The position numbers and the translations under genes are program-made. A stretch of 64,000 bases of DNA from Posidonia oceanica (lineage: Eukaryota; Streptophyta; Magnoliopsida; Alismatales; Posidoniaceae), in the NCBI GenBank assembly GCA_037176725.1, contig JAZBRS010000076.1:118935001-118999000 (forward strand), given 5' to 3'. Below the pieces are notes generated by a model. That model saw only the letters and a list, made by a program, of their open reading frames with translations. It searched no databases and was not told the DNA's origin. Shown piece after piece: positions 55,083 through 64,000 of the stretch; within the stretch, counting starts at the first letter, position 1, and each line of letters opens with the position of its first letter.

Positions 55083-58000
55083 CTAAGGAGCACTCTCTCC
55101 CTCACCCTCGAGAGTTGAAGCAGGAGCCGGAGAAGGAGCGGTAGGAGGACGAGGCGACTGCCGAACAGAAACGCCCGATGGAGCCCTGGAGACGGACCGA
55201 GAGTGGTGGCTACCCGACCGGTGGCTCGGTACAGAAGGAACGGGCACCCCGAGCCTAACACCAGCCGTAAAGGCAAACCTCCGGTAGTGCCCTACCTCGA
55301 ACTCAAGTTGGGAGATAACCCCCGCCATGCTCTGAGGAGAGAAGCAATCAAAATGTCAGATACAAGCAAGGACATAGAGGACATAAAGAAGCACCAAATC
55401 AAATCATACCGCCTGAGACTGGGTGATCTCGGTATCCCTGTCGGCAACCTGCTGCTCCAGCTCCCGAATCCAAGCACTACTGGTGGCAACTGTCCCCTCC
55501 AGTTCCTCCAACCTCCCGACAGAGCTGGCAACTATGAAGTCACCAGCCCGCTCCCTCAGCTCGCTCTCTAGATAAGCAACCTACAAACAGCGGTGTCAGA
55601 ACCAAGGAGATTCCAAGAGTAGAAAAGAAATAAAGACATGTTTACCTTCTCCTGGAGATGGGAGATCTCCTCTGAGTGGTCTGGAGGAGGAGCACTGCTA
55701 GTCGAGGACTAAAAGGAAAGATTCAAGTCAGTTACAGTTCATAATCAGACTACAAAAGCTACAATAAATATAGAGATATCTGAGAAGCGGAAGCCCGCAG
55801 GCGCTCGACCTCCCCAGTCATGGCGGAGAGCTGCTGAGACAGACCACACTCCCGCTGAGCTTGCTCATCTGCCACCTTGAGCTATAAGGAAAAGAAAGGA
55901 AGTCAGCAAGTTATCAGATATAAATATAAATTGCAAGTTGCAAATTCGGGAGCTTACCGCTATCTCCAACTAAGCGCGATAGGACTATGCCTCACCTAGC
56001 AGAGCCGCACGGGACACCACCGCCTCCCGGGGATCTGTGTCCCCTAAAGGAAGGTTCCCGCGCCCGAGGAAGTGGGACCAGTGGAAGATCATCAAAGAAG
56101 AAAACTCCCGATCCATCCACTCGGTCCACACCGCCTCGTCCTCCTTTATGGCATCCGTCGGAGCAGGAGAACCACGATGGGCCCAGTCCAAGAGCTGTGG
56201 ACCATAGACGTCCACCCAATGACGAGCACGGCTGCCCCCATCGCGTGTCTCTCGCCAAACTCAGTGAGGAGGAGGTAGAGACTGTATCTGCCTGCGCCTC
56301 AGCTGTCGTAGCGCCTTGCCAATCTGCTGGAAGTGGTTCCAGTAGTGGATCCACACATCCTAGTCAAAAATTACCCGATCACAGGCAATCTCAAGGACGT
56401 CCGCATGCTCTCCCTCAGCATATGGATGCCAGATCACCTAAAGGGAGCAATACATGTCAGCAAGCAGCATATATGAATAAACAGAAGCTGAAAAATTAAA
56501 AGAAGGCAAATTACCTACGCTGGGACCAGAAGCTCGAACAGCAGACGACCGACGTAGCGGTTGTCATCCGCTGGCTCAAGGGCCTGCTCAGCATCAGCCC
56601 AAAACAACCCCCAAGGGAAGGGGACACTGGTCGGAGGAACTGGAGGAGGGGCAGGATGTAGGAAAGCAAAATGGTCCCATGCCCACATCTGCACACAAAA
56701 CGAGGATGCTTTTAGCAAATATATAATATCCGATGCAAACTTAAATATGCAGATTTTACCTGAAGAAATGGCAGGTTCCCGCCTAGTTGGCGAGAACTGC
56801 CATCGGTAAAGCGGAAGAGAGTGGAGTACAGGTGCGCCAAGCTGGCCGCACCCTAGGCGTACTCTCCCACGTGCTCCAAGTCCACCAAAAGAGGGAGGAA
56901 CCACGCCGATAGCTTCCAGGAGGAGTGCGAAAAGAGCACCTCCCCGAACAGCACTAGGAGGAAAGCCTGCAGCTGCTAGTCGGCCTCAACGCCCGGTCCG
57001 ACTACTATCTCTGCCAACTCACTAACTCGGCGAACCGTGGAAGTGATCACCACAAGCTACTCCCCGCTCATGGCTAGCTGACGCCCGATGAGCTCCTGCG
57101 TTAAGGCTGAATAACTTGAGCGCACCTGCCTCGTCACTAGTCGGCCTGTGACTCGAAGACCGGTCAACCGCACCATGTCCTCAAGGGAGAGGACAAACTC
57201 GCCTACCGTCGTGACAATTGAGCTCGTGTGGAAGTTCCACTGCTCCACGATAGCCTCCAAGAACATCAGATGGAGGGGAAAGTCTGGGATGGACAGGAAA
57301 TGCCCAAATCCCATCTGATCCAGACGCTCCTGCTCGAAAGAAGACAGCAAGGCGTAGGACCGCCAGACTTGACCCCAGTAGCAACGGGTCACGGCTGGTG
57401 CCCGACTCAACAAACAAGTGAGAGAATCATCAGTCAAGCTAAAATAACTGAATAAAGTGAAGAAAAAAAATGTAGAGGATGTCTACCTACCCCCTCGAAG
57501 CTAGCGTGGCAGTGGCATACTCCGATCAAGACGTGTCCCTACACGGTCCCGGTGCCTGCACCTCGTCCTGAGGGATCTGATCCCGCCAGTAGTCTGGGGG
57601 ATCCCTTGCATCGCCCTCCGCCTCTCGTCGAACAAAGTCGACCATGTTCCGCCACTAGCCGTCGTCCTCACCAAATTACGCAATGAAGGGATCGACCGGT
57701 CTCGCCTCTAGCACCTCCGCGGGCCCTGTCTCGTCCAAGCCAACCTCGAGCTTCATCACCGAGATCGTCTCCACGGAGTCCTCCTCCGAGTCCTCGTAGC
57801 TAAAAGAGCTGCTGGAGCCAGAGTTCGCCTCCGCCGCCGTCTCGGCCGCCTCTGCTGCTGTCTCCGTCACCTCCACCGTCACCACCATGGCCTCCCCGGT
57901 CACCAGCCCAGCCTCCATGGCCACCCTAGACACAGTCCCTGCCTCCACAGCCTCCCTGGTCCTTGCGGTCGCCTCCACCACCGTCTCCGCCACCTCCGTC

Positions 58001-58236
58001 ACCGTCCCTGCCTTTGCCACGGCCACCCTAGACACCAGCCCAGCCTCCATAGCCTCCCCGGTCACCGGCCTAGTCCTTGCGGTCACCTCCACCGCCGTCT
58101 CCGTAGCCGCCGGAGCCACCGCAGCCTCTACAACCGCCGGTGTTGCCTCCCCTAGTTCGCCGAAGGACAACGGCCCAAGGCCAGACCGAGCATGCTTTGC
58201 CGCCCGAGAGTAGAAATGGGAGATTCGTTTCTCCAT
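55083..58236 (-). pseudogene. PMD-B: antisense multi-exon PMD gene with coiled-coil tail in O
   Basis: Exon 1 from ATG 58236 (MEKRISHFYS) encodes an Ala/Val/Glu-rich repeat region and an acidic stretch. A PMD follows after a putative short intron (57490-57439): FPLHLMFLEAIVEQWNFHTS, GEFVLSLEDMVRLTGLRVTG, then LPLLVDLEHVGEYA and GAASLAHLYSTLF. A clear intron (56759-56689, GTAAAATC...TGTGTGCAG) precedes MWAWDHF, the usual next PMD block. Another (about 56504-56433) precedes VIWHPYAEGE. Three to four further small exons encode heptad-like segments (QQLSAMTGEVERLRA, ISHLQEK, ELEQQVADRD) and a Ser/Pro-rich end at 55083. Stops are mainly TAG, one at an expected Trp in GEYAWGA. Small-exon borders are approximate. 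Confidence 0.75.
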
Positions 58237-58642
58237 GAAGAATGGAAGGGTGTGCCGAAATCAGGGAAGAGTTCGCCGGAGAAGCTCACAGTTGCCGGAG
58301 AAGAAAGGGAAAGCGAGCAAGGTGGTCGCCTACTGCGTAGAACGAGAACTTTATAACATTCAACGTTATCCACGTGAATTGGAGCGTCCAACACATCGGG
58401 AAGAAAAAAATGTTAAACGAGCTATATGGCCCGTCCAACGTTTTGAGAGTTAAAACGTTATTTGCTGGTTTTCCAACGTATAATGTTGGCCGCTCCAGTT
58501 TCAGCGTACAACATTTTAAATTCAGGGAAGTGTTCTGAACTCTAATTTCTTTCATTCAACTCATACAAATTCATTTAAAGGAGACAAAAGAGACGAAATA
58601 AAATTTTATTGATGATAAATGACACATTTCTGACTACATTTT
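58237..58642 (-). other. Spacer between PMD-B and PMD-C
   Basis: No gene. Several palindrome-family motifs lie at 58345-58510 (TTCAACGTTATCC, GCGTCCAAC, AACGTATAATGTTGG). Confidence 0.55.
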
Positions 58643-59990
58643 CTATCTCTTTGATGGAAATTCAATAAACAACTTAGGCTGCACGCCCTCGTACCAAGCA
58701 TCATGAGTAGCAAGAGAGATGGCTTCGTGGTCTGCGTTCGAGTTCTCCCATGCAGAAAGGACTCGGTTTCGCCCCTTCCCGTCCCAAGTGCCAGCTTGAT
58801 AGAAAACCTGGATGTTGTCCCCAGGGGTGTCTCTCAAGCATAGGAGAATCATGTCGAAAAAATGAGGTAAGGGAGGTATGGCCCGAGGAGTACCCAGCAT
58901 CAAGAAGCATCGCTGAGGGTTGTACCTCACAAACTCGATCGCCCCAATCAGCGTCAGGAAGTACTTTGGGTCAGACACTATCCTGAAAGACGAGGGAGGA
59001 CTGAAGGACTCCATATGGGGCTTGACCTCACAAGCACATAGACGGCGAATGTACTCCTCCAGGGGAAGGCTAGCATCAAAAGCAGACAGAAGAAAATGCT
59101 CCTCTAACCAGCGTAGAACTAGGAAAGGCGAGCCGAAGAACGGCCCCCAAGACAGGCACTGGATAAGCCTTGGATAGTAAAAGCCAATATAGACTGACTC
59201 AAGCATTTCTCTAGATTACGAACGTAGATGCACATGAGCTCAGCATGGTAGGTGCTAATGGTCAGGGCTTCATTTGGGAAGAGTACCAGTCCCTCGATTA
59301 GAATGAAGACACATTCCAAGCAGGAAGCCTCGGAATGGATGCTGTCGCACTGCTTCCAGAAAAATTTCCACAAGGAGGAGAGATTGATACAGCTGTCTAG
59401 CACCAGGTCCTCCGGCACAACAACAGGGCTGAAAATGCGCTTTAAGAGAGAAAAAGAGCCTACCACCCCGATTGGCAAAAGGTAGGCATCCCTGTAGTAA
59501 ATGGACGGGTCGACCTGTTGAGTACCTAAAAGGGCGCTCACCTCCTCCAAAAGAATGGTCAACTCCCCTGAAGAGGAAAAGAATGTGTGAGTCAAAGGAT
59601 TCCACAGCCCGCAAAGGCCGAAAAGCACCTTCCAGTCAACAGGCTGCCGCAACTGGTGAAGAGTTTGACAAAGACTAGCCTCTTCCAAGCGCTCCCAATA
59701 CCTCTTCAAAGCCCAAGAGCGGAATTGCTGAACCGAGTCCAACTGGTAGGTTTTCGAGTGGCGGTTGTTATTGGCAAAGGACAGGGACTATGAAGTAGAA
59801 AAATCAGCGGAGATAAAGGAATACGAGAATGGGAGTATGGAGTAATAATGAAAGCAGAAAGTACCTTTTCATGCACCAAAAGGTTCGCCAAGTGATTAGG
59901 TATAGCCTCTAGCCAAAGTTGCACCATGTCGGAAGGAGAGGAAAACACAGCCACTTGGAAAGCATGGCGCGGGATATCACTCAAATCCAT
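58643..59990 (-). pseudogene. PMD-C: antisense PMD gene in element O, two exons, frameshifted
   Basis: ATG at 59990 (MDLSDIPRHAFQVAVF) starts a first exon ending at 59865. A 77-bp putative intron (59864-59788, GTACTTTC...TTCATAG) follows. Exon 2 holds the PMD block GLCGLWNPLTHTFFSSSGEL followed by TILLEEVSALLGT. A one-base frameshift near 59206 separates this from the C-terminal part (GSPFLVLRWLEEHFLL, IEFVRYNPQRCFLMLG), which ends at 58643. It is homologous to PMD-A throughout, so A and C look like duplicates, while PMD-B is a more distant PMD type. Confidence 0.8.
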
Positions 59991-60360
59991 GAGAAGAAGC
60001 ACAATTCCGAGCAAGTGAAAAATCAATAAAGAAAGGAAGATCAATGTTTGTATTGCAAGATCAATGCCAAGATGGGGTCTAATATAGGCCGTGGAGCCTT
60101 CATTGGAATGGAAACCCAAAGAAAATCGGAGATTTACTGCCAAAACGGTGATACCCGAATAGGAAAGACAGGCAGCCTGTCTCGCAACGTTATACGCAGC
60201 CGTCTAGCCGTCCAACGTTAGCCACGGCTTTTAGTCCGTCCAACGTTGAATGCTAGAAAACCAGCGTCCAACAAATCAAAGCAGAACTGAGAGCAAATCA
60301 AAGAGAACCCTAGAGCACAACCGAGCCAACAAAGCAAGCAAAGCCAAAGAAGTATCCTTT
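59991..60360 (-). other. Spacer upstream of PMD-C
   Basis: No gene. Palindrome-family motifs at 60184-60272 (AACGTTATACGC, GTCCAACGTT). Confidence 0.5.
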
Positions 60361-60786
60361 CGACCCCCATGGGCTTCCCCTTGGCATGTCATGTTTTTAT
60401 TCTCGACCCTTTGGGCAATCCCCTTGGCACGTCATGTTTTTATTTTTGACCCCCTTGGGCAATCCCCTTGGCACGTCATGTTTTTATTCTCGACCCCCTC
60501 GGGCAATCCCCTTGGCACGTCATGTTTTTATTTTCGACCCCCTTGGGTAATCCCCTTGGCACATCATGTTTTTATTCTCGACCTCCTTGGGCAATCCCCT
60601 TGGCACGTCATGTATTTATTCTCAACCCCCTTGAGCAATCCCCTTGGCACGTCATATTTCTATTCTTGATCCCCTTGGGCAATCCCCTTGGCACGTCATA
60701 TTTCTATTTTCGACCCCCTTGGGCAATCCCCTTGGCATGTCATGTTTTTATTTTCGACCCCCTTGGCACGTCATGTTTTTATTTTC
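60361..60786 (+). repeat. Tandem array of about ten 43-bp units in element O
   Basis: Units contain CCCCCTTGGGCAATCCCCTT, then GGCACGTCATG and a TTTTTATT tail, with few substitutions. Frames open on both strands are repeat artefacts. The core GACCCCC-N2-GGGCAA-CCCC recurs at 61905-62098. Confidence 0.9.
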
Positions 60787-60825
60787 AACCCCCTCAGGCA
60801 GTCCCCATGGCAAATCTGTTAAGAT

Positions 60826-61367
60826 CCCCAGAGCACAACCGGATAAACAAAGCAAACCCGGAGCACAACCGGACAAACAAAGCAAAGCAATCCAAAAGCA
60901 GGCAACCCTGGAGCACAACTGGATAAACAAAGCAAACCCGGAGCACAACCGAACAAACAAAGAAAAGCAATCCAAAAGCAGGCAACCCCGGAGCACAACT
61001 GGATAAACAAAGCAAACCCAGAGCACAACAGGATAAACAAAGCAAACCCAATCATAAGCAAAGATCCCCGGAGCATAATCGGGATACCAAAGCAAAGATC
61101 CCTGGAGCATAACCAGGATACCAAAGCAAAGATCCCCGAAGCATAACCGGGATACCAAAGCAAAGATCCCTGGAGCATAACTGGGATACCAAAGCAAAGA
61201 TCTCTGAAGCATAACCAGGATACCAAAGCAAAGATCCCCGGAGCATAACCGGGATACCAAAGCAAAGATCCCCGAAGCATAACCGGGATACCAAAGCAAG
61301 GATCCCAGAAGCATAACGGGGATACCGAAGCAAGGATCCTCGGAGCACAACCGGGATAATAAAGCAA
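60826..61367 (+). repeat. Tandem array of hairpin units (about 31-34 bp) in element O
   Basis: The nine right-hand units (61062-61367) are 34 bp each, with core GATCCCCGGAGCATAACCGG plus GATACC. The arms around the AGCATAA loop pair (CCGG with CCGG). A variant changes both arms (CTGG with CCAG, 61096-61129), keeping the stem. Units at 60826-61040 are shorter relatives with loop AGCACAA. Confidence 0.88.
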
Positions 61368-61904
61368 ACCAATCAACAGTAGGTACCCCAAAGCACAACC
61401 GGGTCAACAAAGCAAAGCCAACGGTATTAGTGAACTCATCGTTCATTGATTCCGGGTCACGAGATGACGGTCTCTGTCGAGAAAGAAGGCAACATTCAAT
61501 GAAAGGACACCTAATTGTGACAAATAGAGCCAATGCGGCCGGCAGAGAAGAGATCAATTCCCTTTTGCCTGGGAGCATCATGGACCTCTCGCTCACCAAC
61601 CTGTGTATCATGAGACGACGGTCCCCTGGGAGAGTGTAGGCTACGCTCGAGGAAAGGGCACCTGATTATGACAAATTGCATTCAGGCATGTGTCAGTCCG
61701 CCTTAAGTGGTGAGAAAAATTCCAGAGCCAACCCGGTATACAAATTAAAGCCGGCGATGATGGAGGAACCTCATTACCTAGGGTCATGCATTGCATATCA
61801 TGACCCCCTCTTCTGCATTCCCGTCAGCACGCATCCATGCATAGCGCATTGTATTGCATTCGCATTGAGTGGTCGTCGGAAACATTAGCTATCCATCTTT
61901 TAAG
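61368..61904 (+). other. Spacer with a ~70-bp diverged direct repeat
   Basis: No gene. The stretch 61457-61527 (GAGATGACGGTCTCTG to TTGTGACAAAT) recurs in diverged form at 61608-61677. The stretch 61780-61860 is GCAT-rich, like the pre-PPT spacers of L and N. Confidence 0.6.
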
Positions 61905-62098
61905 TTTGACCCCCGCGGGTAACCCCTGTGGCAAGTCTTTTAGTTTGACCCCCGTGGGCAATCCCCATGGCAAGTCTTTTAGTTCGACCCCCGCAGGCAA
62001 TCCCCACGGCAAGTCTTTTAGTTTGACCCCCACGGGCAACCCCCACGGTCATGTCGTTAGTTTGTTCCCCTTGGGCAATCCGCTTGGCCGTGTTTCTT
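61905..62098 (+). repeat. Tandem array of about five 39-bp units before the PPT of O
   Basis: Units contain GTTTGACCCCC, GGGCAATCCCC and GGCAAGTCTTTTA. In the first two units CCGYGGG can pair with the following CCCC-YRTGG segment using G-T pairs. They are related in core to the 43-bp array at 60361-60786. The remaining bases to the PPT (62099-62228) show no gene. Confidence 0.85.
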
Positions 62099-62228
62099 TA
62101 GCCGACCCTCTTTGTGTCTCGTCCGAGTCTAGTGGCAACAGGCATTCGATTTCATTTAGGATCTCCAGATAGCGCCACACGGGGGTATCGTCTTGCCTTG
62201 TAGATAGCTTCGTGCCGAAGCCATCTTC

Positions 62229-62242
62229 AAGGAGGGGCAATC
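62229..62242 (+). promoter_or_regulatory. Polypurine tract of element O
   Basis: AAGGAGGGGCAATC abuts the 3' LTR start TGTAGATATCCC, the same layout as in L and N. Confidence 0.85.
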
Positions 62243-63586
62243 TGTAGATATCCCGTTTTGGCACTCCCTTCATGTTAGTATAGTCTATTGCATTAGGTCA
62301 TTCCTAGAAACCCTTCGTCCGATCCAGGACGTCTCACTCGAGCCAAACGCCATCTCTTCAGTTCAAAATGTCATCCCTATTTAAGCCCCAAGTGTCGGCA
62401 ACTTGAATGTTCTTCATGTCTTGACCAAATTTGGAAATTGAACTGACTAAGGGTGTTGTATGCTGGCTTCTCAGCGTACAACGTTGGCCGCTGGTTTTCC
62501 AACGTTCAACGTGGCAACCCAGTCAGCCCAAAACTTTCTTTATTTGGCCAAATCCAAAATTCATTTTTTGCCTTCTTTGGAACCTATTGACCAGTCAAAG
62601 CCATCAAAGCTAAGTTAAACACACTTAATGACTCCTTAATTGGGGAATCTTCCTTTATCCTGGCAGTTATGTCTCGGAGGTCGTTATACGCTGGAACTCC
62701 CGCTTATAACATTATACGCTAGGTTTTCAACGTATAACACTTCTAAAATAGGAAATTCTGCTGACTTGGTCTTTGTGTCCTTTTTTGTTCCTCCCTTACT
62801 TCTATAAAAGCAGGGATACCCCCATAGGGTGAAGGGTCGGATTTTTGGAGCTCACATGGTTTTTTGAGATTAAAAAGATTTTTAGAGAGAAGTGAGGTCC
62901 TTGAGAATTGAAATAGTGAAGAGAAAATTTGGAAGGTGGAGAGTCTTTGAAAGAGCTTGAGCTTCCCTTTGTCGTCAGTGGCATCATGTCGACATGTCTT
63001 GTACTTTGTGCATAGATAAAAGGAGACTCTATTTATCGTTTTTTTTTTCTTTTCTTCTTTTTTTCTCATACCACATATTTAATTTCATAGCATAATCAAG
63101 CATATTGAGTTCTTATATTGTTATAGCTAAGCATATATTTTCATCAGTTGCAACCGGGGGGATCAAACCCCTTGGGTACGTATTTCATTGCGTTTCTCCA
63201 TTTTTCTATTTATTCTGAATAAGTTACTACACCATATTGATCCATTTTTGCATTATTTTTGTTTGTTTTGCTAACATTTGTCATACGAGGAGGAAGAAGA
63301 AGGAAGAAGGAAGAAGAAATTCACCAAGCACGGGCACCCTTAGGCAACGCTAGCGTTGTCCCAAGGTAGTTGAACCCGCAACCGTATCACATCTCCCCAA
63401 GGCGTCTCGAGGGCCAATGAAAGCAAATCGAGAGTGGCGATCACACTGACTTCAACACACGTGGAGTGAAGAAGTTGGATACAACAAAAGGGGACCCCAA
63501 GAAGGAGCGAATAGCAACAAAAAAGGGAGAGGCGAAGCCTCCTTCTCCTCCTGAGATCCTCCTCCTCCCAAAACCCCATATCCACA
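62243..63586 (+). repeat. 3' LTR of element O, with TATA box at 62803-62809
   Basis: This 1344-bp copy of 18194-19538 ends ATATCCACA followed by GTAAC. It lacks a short palindrome unit present in the 5' LTR near 18450-18480, and its hairpin near 62710-62737 has lost part of its stem. Most differences from the 5' LTR are transitions. Confidence 0.93.
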
Positions 63587-63591
63587 GTAAC
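63587..63591. repeat. Target-site duplication of element O, right copy
   Basis: GTAAC, matching 18189-18193. Confidence 0.9.
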
Positions 63592-64000
63592 CCATTCACC
63601 AAACCAGTATCCCAATCAAACCCAGGCCTCACCTAAACCAAGCCCAAGCCCACACCAATCCCAAACCAAACCCATGCCTCACCTAAACCAAGCCCAAGCC
63701 CACACCAATCCCAAACCAAACCCAAGCCTAACCAAAACCAAGCCCAAGCCGTACCCAAATAGCCCAAACATAAACCCATGCCTCACCTCTCTATCCTCTC
63801 TCCATCTCTCCCCCAAAGAACCCAACAGCCACCTCTTCATCTTCCCTCCCTTTCACTCTCCAAGGAACCCAGGAGCCACTCTCTCTAGCTCCCAAGACCT
63901 CACTTGTCCCAACACAACCAGCTCTCAGGGGGATCATTGCCACTTTGGAGGAAAAAACCCAACACAACACAGGACCCACCGCGTGCTCCTTTGTCATCAT
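63592..64000 (+). repeat. Continuation of LTR D, with a 50-bp tandem duplication
   Basis: The sequence is CCAAACCC-rich and then pyrimidine-rich, like the 5' zone of LTR A. It therefore plausibly continues the LTR that starts at 18115. A 50-bp unit is repeated in tandem (63621-63670 and 63671-63720), with a partial third copy. No gene is supported. Confidence 0.5.

Larger units (their letters stand above)
18194..63586 (+). mobile_element. Element O: giant Tat/Ogre-like retrotransposon, split by N
   Basis: It is bounded by matching direct LTRs (18194-19538 and 62243-63586) and the duplication GTAAC. Its span is 45.4 kb, or about 23.3 kb once the nested element N and its target duplication are removed. 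It carries a gag, two retropepsin domains, a G-patch-like segment, RT, two RNase H domains and integrase on the plus strand. Between integrase and the 3' LTR it holds about 10.8 kb with three PMD genes on the minus strand and several tandem arrays. All genes are broken. In the first ~165 aligned LTR bases I count 11 differences, all transitions. Confidence 0.93.

Noticed and set aside
60250..61611. Frames up to 287 codons with repeating hydrophobic blocks
   Set aside because: They are read-through of the 43-bp and 34-bp arrays, and both strands are open.

Overview
This window is plant heterochromatin made almost entirely of nested Ty3/gypsy LTR retrotransposons. The integrases, the paired RNase H domains, G-patch-like segments, LTRs opening TGT(A/T)GACACCCC and the TTTAGGG-type telomere-like tracts all fit the Tat/Ogre-like lineage of an angiosperm. 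I see no intact host gene, no rRNA or tRNA gene and no prokaryotic feature. Species cannot be fixed from the sequence.

Layout, left to right. Element L (1-11969, +) enters mid-integrase. It carries a sense-strand plant mobile domain (PMD) ORF, an array of hairpin units, a polypurine tract and a 6.4 kb 3' LTR that contains a SINE. L abuts an inverted LTR (B, 11970-17188, -), as expected if L inserted into B. B lies inside the start of another LTR (C, 17189-17372, -), which interrupts an old protease fragment (X, 17374-18114, +). That fragment is followed by the start of a further LTR (D). The giant element O (18194-63586, +) inserted into D with target-site duplication GTAAC. O has LTRs of about 1.34 kb, a decayed gag, two tandem retropepsins, a G-patch-like segment, RT, two RNases H and integrase. 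Beyond these lies a 10.8 kb 3' region with three different PMD genes on the opposite strand, then tandem arrays and the polypurine tract. Element N (24955-47009, -) inserted into O between the second protease and the G-patch segment, with duplication CTATG. N is a full-length relative of L with LTRs of about 3.4 kb.

How the parts relate. N and L share one plan: LTR, PBS, gag, protease, RT, RNase H, archaeal-type RNase H, integrase, sense PMD ORF, hairpin array, PPT, LTR. O uses a different PMD cargo, antisense and with apparent introns. All coding regions are broken, mostly by TAG stops at former CAG or TGG codons. Hairpin-unit arrays occur at the same place in all three elements with unrelated sequence. 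A dispersed palindrome family built on GTTGGACGC / GCGTCCAAC links the LTRs of N with the LTRs and untranslated parts of O. These conserved-structure signals, with the PMD cargo, are the most interesting content.
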